Below, piece by piece: positions 26,232-34,656 of a stretch of 64,000 nt of DNA. The position numbers and the translations under genes are program-made. The notes under the pieces were generated by a model. It was not told the origin of the DNA. It ran no database searches and was given only the letters and a program-made list of their open reading frames with translations. The DNA comes from Bimastos eiseni (taxonomy: Eukaryota > Annelida > Clitellata > Crassiclitellata > Lumbricidae), in assembly GCA_959347315.1 (NCBI GenBank), contig OY365809.1:46110868-46174867 (forward strand), read 5' to 3'. Numbering within the stretch: position 1 is the stretch's first letter; each line of letters starts with the position of its first letter.

Positions 26232-29200
26232 TGTGATAGCATTATGTACATTTAAAAAGTTACTAGTGGATCCAATGGAGTTTGTATGAACTTTCATCAA
26301 CTGGTAATTGTTCTGAATTGGACAGATGTGTCTGAGCTCTACTTTTTATCTTCTGCATAAATTTTCTAGCAAGATGTGACTTCTTCGGCATAGGGTAGGG
26401 TGGTGTAATGTAGGAATGGTTGGCATGCGTGGGGTGAAGTATCTAAGGTAAGATAGAGGGTAGAGTAGAATGGGGATAATTCTAGAAATCCTGCTGTGCG
26501 TTGCATTGACTTCTGGGAATGAAAGGTACTAGTTTCTTCCTTATGGCAGAAATAATGTAATCCCTTGTTCTGAAATGGATGTTTTTTGCACTCATTGGGA
26601 TGAAAGATGTTAATTCAGAAATGATAAGACCACAGTTCTTAGAAATTGGCCAACAAAGTTTGAATCCTGGAAGCAATGCAGAAAGTTGTTTGACTTTTTG
26701 GCTCTGAGAGGTTCTTCCAAAAATGAGTTCTTGAAATTCTCTTCCAACCTCTACTTTCACATTGTGCTGACATGACATCTCTTCAATGCTCGTCCTCTGA
26801 CTCTGGATAATAGTCATGCATCAGATGCGCTTCTTGTCCTTTCTCTGCTCATATAATCAGAAATGACATTAATGCAGTGTTAGTTGGAGTTTTGTTCAGG
26901 AGACAATTCTATAAATATCTTGTGGTCATTACAGTGGATGATTGAAATGACCCAATTGGTTTTCTTCTATTTTCAGGCCGTCAGCCACTCAACCCAGAAG
27001 CGAATATCGAGCGACAACCGTTCAAACTCTTCCACCGGTCACCATCGTTTCTACAACTGGAACACAACGCATTTCTATCCGGATGTACACAAATTGGACA
27101 TTGGGATATTGTTTCGACACAGTGATAGGTTCAACCGGTTGGACCACCACGACAGAAATGCCTCTGGGAATGAGGAGGAAGAACCGGGGTACGTGAGCAG
27201 CAGCACTTCGAGCAGCGAGCAGGAGCACGGCCGCAAGAGAGCACCACAAAGAGATTTCACTCAGAAGAAGATGCTGGTGACTGCGCCTCCTAGGAGTCAT
27301 ATCGACAATGTCGGTGCTACGAGAAATGGACTCGGAGTCAAGATCGACATTGACTTTGACTCTTGCAGTGACGAGGATGATCGTGACAGGTGGCACAAGA
27401 GTCCGGTTCGTCTGAGGCGCATACGAAGACAGGACGGTCGTCCACTCTCGGCTGAGATCAACTATGATGCAGCATCAAAGAAACTCTACATCCATACGCT
27501 TTCGAAGAAGATGGACCCAAGCGGAAAGAATGGCAGAGTCTCTGAGCCAGGTGCTCCGAGGGCTGGGAAGATTTCGCGTCGACTGAGTTCCCCTGGAACT
27601 GGAGGAAGTCAACCGATGGTCAGGCGATTTGAGAGGAAGATGGAGAAGGGACTGGGAGAAAAGCAGTCTCATAGCTTGAGGAATGGAGCTGTTAAGTCGG
27701 ATTCTGTTGGGACGTTGTCGGTTGCAAAGACTCGCGAAAGACGCAACTTCATCAAAAGACTTGGCATACTCCAAGGTCTGGATTTGTATGATGAGACCCG
27801 AGAAAGGGCGAGGACTGAAGGGAAACTGGGTAAGCGGGGGGATGACAGGGTGAACGGCTGTAGGGATGGGGTCAGCAATGACCTGGTCAGTGTGCGTTCT
27901 GGTCAACTCAGTCGGTCACAGGAGGACATTCGTTACATCGAACCTGCTCGTACAGAATGGAAAGTCTTGGGAAGCGAAGTGAGCGACGGTCAAGCGAAGA
28001 GCAGTGTCTGTGCACAAGAGAAGCATGTTGTCCGAGAATGGAAACGCAAAGCGAATTGTTCATCAAATGAAAATGAGAAACCTGTGGACACTTACGATCT
28101 ACCGAGAAATCAGGAGAATCTGTCTCAGTCAAATATCGGTTTTGGGGTTTCACAATCAGGAAAAAGCTTCAGTTGGTATCCAAGAACCGGTTCTTCATTT
28201 GAGAACATATACGACCGTGTAGGTTTGGATGAAAGGACTGGAAACGTGGCACAGGACATGGAACTAAATGAGAGGAAAAGGGAGAAATTTGAGTCGGACC
28301 GATTGGTCAGCGATCGAAAAAAGAATATTGGTTCTACTGAATTGAAGTTTCCAAACGTTCGACCATCTTCGTTTTATGGAGAAATCACTGGACTTAAGAA
28401 CGTTGGCAAGACAAAGGCGGACATCGATCGTCAGAGAGTGTCTCCCATGTCTCAGCCATTGTCTGGATGTCATGGCAATGCCACTCCTGACCAGAACAAA
28501 CCCCAGAGGAAATTGATGCACATGGATGCAAAAACTCTGATGGAGGAGGAAAAGCAGAAGTTTGAGGATTACAAGATGGAATATCGTCGCCATTGGTCTG
28601 GACAAGATAGCGGAGACGAGAAGGAAGGGATCATAAAAGGTCGGTCTATGGACAAAGGTCACAATGAGTCACAACCTCCTTCCATTCCTCCAGATGACTA
28701 TGTTTACATACTGAGGAAAATCCATCACACAAGACAGGACGCTCTGGTCCTTCGTGAGCCCCGGCAGACCACATCGAGTGGTTTGCGAGTAGACCTCCAT
28801 CATCAGACACAGTCTGTCGATGTACCTTTGATGCGATCTGAGCCCTTGTTGTCATTGCATGGAAGCCAGCCCAGGTCGCCACAGAATCCAGGGACCACCG
28901 CTGAAGAGGTCGATGGTTGGGTGGGAGGGCAAAAGACAATGCAGTTACCAAGCGAGATATACTTGGACCGCTACGAGTATAACAGAAATATGGGAATACT
29001 AAAAGATGGCAAAACCAGTGAAAGGAAAGATGGAAGGAGTGAGGAAACGGAAGTTGATGGAATGATGTCTGCATTTCAAGGCATTAGCAGATGCAGTAGC
29101 TCACATCATGACACGGCAGACCCAGTGACTTCGTTTGATGGGAACCCAATTCAATCAAGGCGCCCTGATCTGATTCCATCCCCAATGGCTGTTGCCACTC

Positions 29201-32200
29201 GACTAGGCTACCCCACGGATACCAAACAAAACAAAGCGAAGGTAGGACTTGGTAGAGAGGACCACCCTCTGTCGGGCCATATGGAATTGGGAGGATACCC
29301 AAACAGTCCAGACAGGGTACCACGGACCCAAGCGGGTCTCCTGCATAAACCTCCAAAACCACGAAAAGATGAGTTTTCTGCTGTCAATGTTGGACCAAAG
29401 CAATGGCTGTACAACACGACCTATGAGCCAAGCACACCCCCGGCGCTTGGACCCGACGGACACGACGTCTTCACAAGTCCAGTGTTCAATAGGGATGGTC
29501 AATTTTCTGCAGAGGGGAACATAGAATCCCAGGGTTCTGCACCTTGGGACGTGTGTTGGTTACCCCCTCTACCACCTCCACCGCCACCACCGCCTTCTCC
29601 CCCATCATCGACTTCCATGAATGTCTTTCGAACTCTACCAGAACAATATCGCCTGAGTATCCAGGAACCATCGTCTGCAATCACGGACAGCCTCGTCACG
29701 AAGAATGGCATTCTCCCACTTTACCACAAGGATTCAAACGAAGGGAAAGTGAAGATAGCGCAGCTCCCTTTGAACCCCTGTGATAGTAAGCAAGACCGAC
29801 CCTTCCCATCCACCCAGACTTACCTGACGAATCCTGCTTTAGATCTACCCATTGACTTCAAAAATGGGCAGAGGTACGACAAGGCAATGGTTTTCAGCCT
29901 CACCGGATTCCATAAACGACCGGATGACTCAGATTTTGTGCGAGAACAGATGTCGCCACAGTCTCCGGAACCCAGCAATTCTTTTTCCAGACATCCGTCT
30001 GGATTCAAAGATCCAGATCTCAACATTGATCCATCGTCTTTTCTGCCTTTAAACTCTGACTGTTTGAGACAGACTCAGTGGACGAATGCAGAGAAGCGAA
30101 GGCCGTTCATCTGGAATGACAGGGACAAACGAAGGCCAATTGTCGACTGGCCTGACCTCGAAACTCTCTCTACTGAGCCTGAGATCCAGGCGGATGTTAA
30201 TTGCCACCAGTGGCCCTTTGAAGCAACCTTTGACCCTAGGGAACAACCTTCTTATGAAAGGAACAAACCAGACTTGTCAGCTCGCCTGGAAACACACGAT
30301 GTCAACAGCTTTAGTGATGTTGTTGATCGGCAGCAGATGATTGCCCCTCACGAGAATCTTAATTACTATCTGAGACCTTCTGATTCTGTGATGAGTCCAG
30401 CAAGAAAGTCTTCATCAAATCAGACGGATTTCTCTTCACCAATGAATTGCCAGGTGAGATCCTCTGAGTTCTCCCAACTGAAAGGTCAAATATCGGAGAG
30501 TAATGGAAGCCCACAGGTCTTTTACGCAGTTCAGGTCCCGTCGGGTCAGTCAAAAACGGCAATGGAGGATGAGAGAAGGAGTCCAACGACCGAGCCACTC
30601 CCTTATCCACCCAGGCCATCATCAAGGGTTCCACAATTCAGTCTCGATCCTCTTCTCCAAGCCGAAAGCCAAGCATCCGCAACTCACGATATCCGTGATT
30701 TTGGAAATCGAAATCTATGCAATGTTGATTTTGGAGTTGAAGCACGACCTGGCAATATTGCTATGTCAAAACCAAGTAATAAGCAAAGTGTGGAGTTTGG
30801 TAAACTAGTGTGGCCTTTGATGCCCTCTGAGGAGGGTCGAAAGGTCAAGGAAGTGAGGTCAATTTCTCAGCCGAATGTCTGGCATCCAGTCAGTGGTTCT
30901 TCTGGTAACGTTCAGCTGAAGACAGTTCTAGAGAAGAAGCTCTCTCATCAGAAGCAACTATTGTCCGATGAAAAGACAAATGAGAAGACAAAAGAGAAGA
31001 CGAATGAGAAGACAATAATTCCTCAGAATCAGTCGAAAGCATCGGCAGAATATGAGAAACACATCAACCGAAGCCAAGAATCGTACAAAGCCAAGAAAAT
31101 GACGACCATCGAGTCTGAACTGGACAACAATCTCCCGACGACGAGGTCGGTGAACATCGCTTCTTCCTCCGATGCCAAGAGATGCGCCTCAAGAGATGAG
31201 GTGCCAAGCATTGTTCTTCCAAAGCAGAAGAGTGCACTGGAGTTGCATCTTTCGTCTTCGTTCGTCCGGCCAAGTGCGTCTTCCGGAAACACGCCTTCCG
31301 AAGACATCCAGAGGGGTCTCATGCGAGGAGAACCCTACAACATCGAGGTCGACATCCAGCCGCCTCGAACGGCAGACAGTCCGCAGGTCTTTGGGATGTC
31401 CGTGCGTATGTCTGCCTCTGAGGAGCAGCTCGCTCAGGCCGGGCAAGGACCGGGGGGAGACCCCGAAGACGAGATGCCCCGTATCAGCATCACTGCAATC
31501 AAGGCCAAACTGTTCGGGGAGAACGAAGAGTCTACGAATAGACTCATCACGGGTCGTCAGTTGCCGATCCACATCGACCCCCAGCAGAGTAAGAAGCAGG
31601 CTCTGGTTAATAAGAGCAATGGCGAAGAAGAGAAAAACCGGCTGATGAATGCAGAGAGTAATGCCAAGGGCAGAGGTGCACTGGAGGATGACAGACTGTA
31701 TGATTATGTCTCTTATAAGGATGGACTGAAAAAGAAAACATCTAAGATCTATGACCAGTTGACGGATTTTGAGAGGACTTATGAAGGACTCAACTTCGAC
31801 GATGACCCTGACATTGATCGTCGTCCTCCACAGAACGGATGCGATGGAAACGAGTGTCACCCGGATCCACCAAACGTCAAGCGTCTTTCCATCACGAATC
31901 TTAAGCTTCTGACTGAGTCACAGGAGAGACTCATTCCAAAGTCCAGCCTTGACTACACCAAAGAATGGATTCGCACTGGAAAAGGTCCAGAATTTGAACT
32001 CCAGGACACGGAACAACGACATCGGACGACTTCTGAGAATGTTGACGAATTCCGAAATCAATCTGCTAATTCTGGATGTAACACAGCAGAGAATCCAGAG
32101 TGCCTGGGTAACTTTCCAAGAAAGGTTATAGATGACATGGCTTACCGCAAGTATGGCCAAAGTTTAATGTTCTCTGCCAGATCCGATCCAGATCTGCCAT

Positions 32201-34656
32201 TTAAGGCGGTTCCAGTGGGAATGTCATATCCCTCTGTGGAGTCCACCAGAAACTATCCATCAAATGATTTTGCAAGTCAGTTGATAGACAACTATAGGAA
32301 GACAATGAGAGAGCCACAGCAGTCTCTTCTGACTGATGTTCAGCCACCTAAGGAACTGAAAAGGGTTCATATCGCAACACAGATCAACTCCTATAAGTCT
32401 CCTCCACATTTTAACCATCCAAGCGGCAACCAATCAGAAGAGGCGTCTAATCATCATTCTATGTCTAGAGATGGTAGTTCAACGCGACCGGTGGAGCCCT
32501 CACGTGGTACGAGGGTCAGTCTGAGGCAGTTGAATAGGAGCACCTCCTTTGAGTCTTCTCGCAGAGAGGACAAACCGGAGACACATCAGTTGCCTCCGTC
32601 CGGAGTGGCAAAGCTCGTTGAGCTGTTTGAGTTGTCGCAGAGCGCACCCGATCTAACGGAGGCGAATCTGTTCGGAGAGAGTTACACGGAGACAGGGAAT
32701 GTGAAGATGTTGGAGAAAGCAAAGAGACAGAAGACACCAAAGGATGTTAAGCTGAGGAGTGAGAAGAGGTCAAGGATTCGACTGTTGAAGGTCAACGCCG
32801 ATTCTGGTTATGTAGAAAGCGAGAGTGACAGCTCTGGCCCTGAACTTCAACCTTTGACCTCTCACCCAACACAGAAAGAGGGTCAAATGGATTACAGCAT
32901 CCAACAGCCAAGTGACCAAGCCAAAAGACAGGAAGATCAGAAGCAATATCTCGCTCAGAGGGGGTTGAACTTTGCTGGATCTGTTCGGATGACCGGTAGC
33001 TGCGAAGAAGTTCTGAAGAGATCTGAAACAGCGGAAGAAAGAATGCGACGTCTGCAGAAACTCAGAGAAGATTGGTTTAAGAAGAATCCAGAGTCAGAAG
33101 AAGGAACAAAACCAATGTTTGGCTTTGATTCAAGATTAAAGAAAAAGTCAACAGCAGATCCCGCACAGAGTGGGACGATCTTCACAATGTCATCTGTTGA
33201 TCCGGTTGCTACTAAGACGAGCGGAGAAAAGCAGATGATGAGTGGCCTTGATAGTGGAGTAGGACTCTTTCCATCTCCAAATCCTCCTACGCATAGAGAT
33301 ACTTCACTCACAAAGCCAGGAAAGAGTCTGGACTCATTGGACTCAGCTGTCAACTCACATGAAAGCCTTGGAGTTCAATGCCATTTACAGAATGTAGGAG
33401 ACAAATGTGATACGAAGTTTAGGAGCAACACAAGGACTGAGAGGACCATTGGTCTTGACTCCGTCAGAGGACCTGAGGTTCAAAAGACAACCATTAATCT
33501 GAGTTTGTCGACACCATCAGCAACAAAGGTGGAGGAGCGCAGAGGGCTAAGGGGCGTTTCTTTTCCTTCTGCTCAGCTCTCAAACAGAGACAATCTGGTG
33601 GCAAAGTCCAAGGCGACTAATGGACCACCATTCCTCCATCAGCTGGACTCTTTTAACAATTCAACTGATAGACATCCATCCATCAAGACATCAACTGGAT
33701 ACGAGGCAGAGGAGGTCAAGGTCACCGAAAAACAGTCTATGACGGGTTTTTCTAAGGAACGGGAAAATCAGACGTTCCAGCAGAGCAGCAAAAGAGACAG
33801 AACAATAACTGAAATGAAAACGGAAAAGATGAAACTGGAGCCACGGCAGTTTGAGGCAAGCAAGAGGTTCGAGAGAACGGTTGATCGACCGACGAAGAAA
33901 TCGTTTGAATACGAATCACAAGAGTTTCATCACAAGGAGGAGGTGACGAACGATGTCGATGTGAAGATAACGAAACATGAGACGCAGACGAGAGCAGAGA
34001 GAATCTTCAAAGTGGAGAAGAAACAACAGCCTCCAGAGAGCACAATGGCAGAAGCCTCTACAGGAAGAAAGGACCACCTGTTGGCCTCGGCGCTTCCTCC
34101 TGCCTTCAGACTGCCTGCGCTCATCGATCGATTGGATTTCAGCGATGGAGAGCTGACGGATGCAACTGACGTCACCCTTGACGCAATGGTCGGATTCAAC
34201 CAAGCGAGACCCTCATCGCCAGACACGCTCGACTTCTCAGATGTCGAGATAACATCCGCCTCTGCATTCCCTTCTTCATCAAGACAAGGAGGAGGATTCT
34301 ACGCAAGAACAACTAAAGTGGTGCAGGAGAGGAGCTCTGAGGGATCATCGCAGACAGTCGAGACAATGACAAGGAACACAAGGGACGACAATTCAAAGCA
34401 GGATCAACTTCCGACAAGAGAAGAACTCCTGGCAAAGGCACAGTCGGAAATGAAGCTGTACAGGAAGGACAGAGGAGATAGGAAGACGGAAGCGGCGGAA
34501 CAGGCGGAGGAGCGGAGACGATCGATAAAGGAACTGGTCGACTCTTTTGAGGTGATGACGATGCCCTTTATGAGGACGAGACAGAGGAGTTCGGAGGTTC
34601 GAATGGAGGACGTCGAGGGAGCCATTGCGCAGAAGGGAAACACCGGGAGAGACTGA
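11244..34656 (+). CDS. Giant single-pass transmembrane protein, long isoform (family not recognised)
   Basis: Proposed exons: 11244-13603, 14561-14670, 17726-17799 and 26977-34656, about 3,400 codons. The phases agree at every junction: the first exon ends after two bases of a codon (donor AGAG|GTATAG), the second starts with one base and ends after one base (CTTG|GTAAGT), the transmembrane exon takes two bases and ends in phase 0 (CCAG|GTGAGA), and the giant exon starts in phase 0 after TTTTCAG. The product would have an acidic N-terminal region, a basic patch, one transmembrane helix and a huge low-complexity C-terminal region of about 2,560 residues. I recognise no enzyme domain, so no function is assigned. 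The order suggests a membrane-anchored scaffold. The true 5' end may lie upstream; ATG at 11244 is the first outside the GT microsatellite. A second 5' exon set (16344-17098) joins the same transmembrane exon. Confidence 0.72.
12175..12246 (+). repeat. Coding GCT and GAT trinucleotide runs
   Basis: Adjacent runs of GCT (about 11) and GAT (about 12) within the open frame give polyalanine followed directly by polyaspartate. Uninterrupted triplets of this length are usually length-polymorphic. Confidence 0.95.
13604..14560. other. Intron of the giant gene
   Basis: Runs from donor GTATAG to an acceptor in TTCCTTTAATCAAG. It includes three copies of a GAAGACATTGTG 12-mer near 14285-14320 and a CTGT/CT run near 14468-14505. 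No other gene is visible. Confidence 0.55.
14561..14670 (+). CDS. Basic exon of the giant gene
   Basis: 110 bases between TTTAATCAAG and GTAAGT, open in the frame set by the preceding exon. It reads [18 protein letters not shown] and then [20 protein letters not shown] resembles a nuclear-localisation or membrane-proximal basic patch. It ends one base into a codon, matching the 2-base start of the transmembrane exon, so the basic patch would sit about 10 residues before the membrane segment. Confidence 0.6.
14671..16343. other. Intron and putative alternative promoter region
   Basis: Contains a short CAG run near 14940, a GA/CAGA microsatellite (15338-15400), an AT array (15525-15585) and a GAGA/CAGAGA tract (16050-16110). 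The segment just before 16344 should act as promoter and 5' UTR for the short isoform. I see no clear TATA box. Confidence 0.4.
16344..17098 (+). CDS. Alternative N-terminal exons of the giant gene (short isoform)
   Basis: Exon 16344-16529 starts with ATG in good context (GCCAATGG) and gives 62 codons ([16 protein letters not shown]... ending [10 protein letters not shown]) before CAG|GTTCGT in phase 0. Exon 17053-17098, after CCTACAG, adds [15 protein letters not shown] and ends one base into a codon before GTAATG. That phase matches the transmembrane exon at 17726, giving ...TGIGE-S-IVSLNIS. The N-terminus is charged and helical, probably a short amphipathic or coiled segment before the membrane. 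In-phase joining to the same exon as the long isoform argues for an alternative promoter rather than a separate gene. Confidence 0.68.
17275..17450. repeat. Minisatellite, 12-bp TTTGCTTGTGGC-like unit
   Basis: About 14 imperfect units of GGCTTTGCTTGT-type sequence in the intron just before the transmembrane exon. Both strands are open through it (Leu/Val-rich plus, Lys/Pro/Thr-rich minus) because the unit is a multiple of three. Confidence 0.85.
17726..17799 (+). CDS. Transmembrane exon shared by both isoforms
   Basis: 74 bases after TTCACAG and before GTGAGA. It encodes [15 protein letters not shown] followed by LVLWLICCQ, one strongly hydrophobic helix with a Cys pair at its end that could be palmitoylated. 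Its start needs one base from the previous exon; both upstream candidates (14561-14670 and 17053-17098) supply exactly one. It ends in phase 0, as the giant exon requires. Confidence 0.72.
19700..20015. repeat. Degenerate tandem repeat (GCTAAGGCCAGTAATATCAG type)
   Basis: About eight diverged copies of a roughly 35-40-bp unit containing CCAAAGC, AAGGCCAGT and ATCAGTG. Divergence between copies suggests an old array. Confidence 0.8.
22231..22462. repeat. 12-bp minisatellite (CTTGTCCTCCTT)
   Basis: About 19 nearly perfect 12-bp units. All forward frames stay open (LLVL, CPPS or SSFL repeats) and the minus strand reads KKED repeats. High purity suggests recent expansion. The array sits inside the giant gene's intron and I do not treat any of its frames as coding. 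Confidence 0.95.
23607..23690. repeat. CCGT/CTGT/CCGC tetranucleotide array
   Basis: A tract of GTCC, GCCC and GTCT tetramers, typical slippage-prone microsatellite, giving spurious Arg/Pro/Ser-rich frames. Confidence 0.9.
24079..24140. mobile_element. SINE-like 3' end (CAAT microsatellite plus AGCGCCTCTTCAAG)
   Basis: CAATCAATCAATG is followed by TACAGCGCCTCTTCAAG, then AATCTACTCAGAGGTGCTC. A close relative with the same order lies at 62876-62975. The AGAGGTGCT block and flanking microsatellite look like a shared repeat terminus. Confidence 0.5.
24323..24715. repeat. 21-bp minisatellite
   Basis: About 19 copies of a 21-bp unit beginning TTGATAATTGAACATGG, with a few GGCATG, TTAATAATT and AATTAAAC variants. 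Because 21 is a multiple of three, one plus-strand frame (LIIEHGM repeats) and two minus-strand frames stay open; none has other coding evidence. Confidence 0.95.
24862..25335. repeat. GT-rich compound minisatellite
   Basis: About 470 bases of GT runs broken by CCTG and GGTCCTG. Alternating purine-pyrimidine sequence of this length has Z-DNA-forming potential. Cys/Val open frames on the plus strand and Thr/His frames on the minus strand are artefacts. Confidence 0.95.
25647..25735 (+). mobile_element. SINE-like fragment, copy A
   Basis: Shares an ordered set of blocks with 57349-57436: CTTGTAAT, CAGT, GAAAGGAGGAGGG versus GAAAGAGGAGGG, CTAATCATC and GTCGTTTAAC versus GTCGTTAAAC. Two diverged copies in different introns indicate a dispersed repeat family. 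Confidence 0.6.
26093..26229. repeat. AT dinucleotide arrays
   Basis: A TATATG-interrupted array and a pure AT run of about 65 bases (26165-26229) in the intron before the giant exon. Confidence 0.95.
26977..34656 (+). CDS. Giant terminal exon: about 2,560-residue low-complexity region
   Basis: Opens after TTTTCAG and runs 7,680 bases without a stop to TGA at 34654-34656. Composition is rich in Ser, Arg, Lys, Glu, Asp and Pro with no recognised folded domain. Landmarks: an acidic/Ser patch near the start ([14 protein letters not shown]), a Pro run at about 29567-29610, a [14 protein letters not shown] repeat near 30973-31014, two copies of an R-[IL]-S-I-T-x-[IL]-K motif (31480-31503 and 31882-31905), a [15 protein letters not shown] acidic motif near 32801, two copies of LDFSDxE[LI]T (34132-34158 and 34228-34254), and a helical basic C-terminus rich in Arg and Glu. 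The ATG at 26884 lies before the acceptor and is not needed. Confidence 0.85.
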   Translation, partial: AVSHSTQKRISSDNRSNSSTGHHRFYNWNTTHFYPDVHKLDIGILFRHSDRFNRLDHHDRNASGNEEEEPGYVSSSTSSSEQEHGRKRAPQRDFTQKKMLVTAPPRSHIDNVGATRNGLGVKIDIDFDSCSDEDDRDRWHKSPVRLRRIRRQDGRPLSAEINYDAASKKLYIHTLSKKMDPSGKNGRVSEPGAPRAGKISRRLSSPGTGGSQPMVRRFERKMEKGLGEKQSHSLRNGAVKSDSVGTLSVAKTRERRNFIKRLGILQGLDLYDETRERARTEGKLGKRGDDRVNGCRDGVSNDLVSVRSGQLSRSQEDIRYIEPARTEWKVLGSEVSDGQAKSSVCAQEKHVVREWKRKANCSSNENEKPVDTYDLPRNQENLSQSNIGFGVSQSGKSFSWYPRTGSSFENIYDRVGLDERTGNVAQDMELNERKREKFESDRLVSDRKKNIGSTELKFPNVRPSSFYGEITGLKNVGKTKADIDRQRVSPMSQPLSGCHGNATPDQNKPQRKLMHMDAKTLMEEEKQKFEDYKMEYRRHWSGQDSGDEKEGIIKGRSMDKGHNESQPPSIPPDDYVYILRKIHHTRQDALVLREPRQTTSSGLRVDLHHQTQSVDVPLMRSEPLLSLHGSQPRSPQNPGTTAEEVDGWVGGQKTMQLPSEIYLDRYEYNRNMGILKDGKTSERKDGRSEETEVDGMMSAFQGISRCSSSHHDTADPVTSFDGNPIQSRRPDLIPSPMAVATRLGYPTDTKQNKAKVGLGREDHPLSGHMELGGYPNSPDRVPRTQAGLLHKPPKPRKDEFSAVNVGPKQWLYNTTYEPSTPPALGPDGHDVFTSPVFNRDGQFSAEGNIESQGSAPWDVCWLPPLPPPPPPPPSPPSSTSMNVFRTLPEQYRLSIQEPSSAITDSLVTKNGILPLYHKDSNEGKVKIAQLPLNPCDSKQDRPFPSTQTYLTNPALDLPIDFKNGQRYDKAMVFSLTGFHKRPDDSDFVREQMSPQSPEPSNSFSRHPSGFKDPDLNIDPSSFLPLNSDCLRQTQWTNAEKRRPFIWNDRDKRRPIVDWPDLETLSTEPEIQADVNCHQWPFEATFDPREQPSYERNKPDLSARLETHDVNSFSDVVDRQQMIAPHENLNYYLRPSDSVMSPARKSSSNQTDFSSPMNCQVRSSEFSQLKGQISESNGSPQVFYAVQVPSGQSKTAMEDERRSPTTEPLPYPPRPSSRVPQFSLDPLLQAESQASATHDIRDFGNRNLCNVDFGVEARPGNIAMSKPSNKQSVEFGKLVWPLMPSEEGRKVKEVRSISQPNVWHPVSGSSGNVQLKTVLEKKLSHQKQLLSDEKTNEKTKEKTNEKTIIPQNQSKASAEYEKHINRSQESYKAKKMTTIESELDNNLPTTRSVNIASSSDAKRCASRDEVPSIVLPKQKSALELHLSSSFVRPSASSGNTPSEDIQRGLMRGEPYNIEVDIQPPRTADSPQVFGMSVRMSASEEQLAQAGQGPGGDPEDEMPRISITAIKAKLFGENEESTNRLITGRQLPIHIDPQQSKKQALVNKSNGEEEKNRLMNAESNAKGRGALEDDRLYDYVSYKDGLKKKTSKIYDQLTDFERTYEGLNFDDDPDIDRRPPQNGCDGNECHPDPPNVKRLSITNLKLLTESQERLIPKSSLDYTKEWIRTGKGPEFELQDTEQRHRTTSENVDEFRNQSANSGCNTAENPECLGNFPRKVIDDMAYRKYGQSLMFSARSDPDLPFKAVPVGMSYPSVESTRNYPSNDFASQLIDNYRKTMREPQQSLLTDVQPPKELKRVHIATQINSYKSPPHFNHPSGNQSEEASNHHSMSRDGSSTRPVEPSRGTRVSLRQLNRSTSFESSRREDKPETHQLPPSGVAKLVELFELSQSAPDLTEANLFGESYTETGNVKMLEKAKRQKTPKDVKLRSEKRSRIRLLKVNADSGYVESESDSSGPELQPLTSHPTQKEGQMDYSIQQPSDQAKRQEDQKQYLAQRGLNFAGSVRMTGSCEEVLKRSETAEERMRRLQKLREDWFKKNPESEEGTKPMFGFDSRLKKKSTADPAQSGTIFTMSSVDPVATKTSGEKQMMSGLDSGVGLFPSPNPPTHRDTSLTKPGKSLDSLDSAVNSHESLGVQCHLQNVGDKCDTKFRSNTRTERTIGLDSVRGPEVQKTTINLSLSTPSATKVEERRGLRGVSFPSAQLSNRDNLVAKSKATNGPPFLHQLDSFNNSTDRHPSIKTSTGYEAEEVKVTEKQSMTGFSKERENQTFQQSSKRDRTITEMKTEKMKLEPRQFEASKRFERTVDRPTKKSFEYESQEFHHKEEVTNDVDVKITKHETQTRAERIFKVEKKQQPPESTMAEASTGRKDHLLASALPPAFRLPALIDRLDFSDGELTDATDVTLDAMVGFNQARPSSPDTLDFSDVEITSASAFPSSSRQGGGFYARTTKVVQERSSEGSSQTVETMTRNTRDDNSKQDQLPTREELLAKAQSEMKLYRKDRGDRKTEAAEQAEERRRSIKELVDSFEVMTMPFMRTRQRSSEVRMEDVEGAIAQKGNTGRD

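Larger units (their letters stand above)
17800..26976. other. 9.2-kb intron of the giant gene, repeat-rich
   Basis: Holds tandem arrays at 19700-20015, 22231-22462, 23607-23690, 24323-24715, 24862-25335 and 26093-26229, a SINE-like piece at 25647-25735 and another near 24079-24140. Other long open frames here follow these repeats. I found no further exon that joins in phase, but small exons could be missed. Confidence 0.55.

Noticed and set aside
26884..26976. The 31-codon extension (MEFCSGDNS...) before the giant exon as its real start
   Set aside because: It ends in a pyrimidine-rich TTCTATTTTCAG acceptor, and the phase matches the transmembrane exon; the upstream ATG is intronic by this reading.
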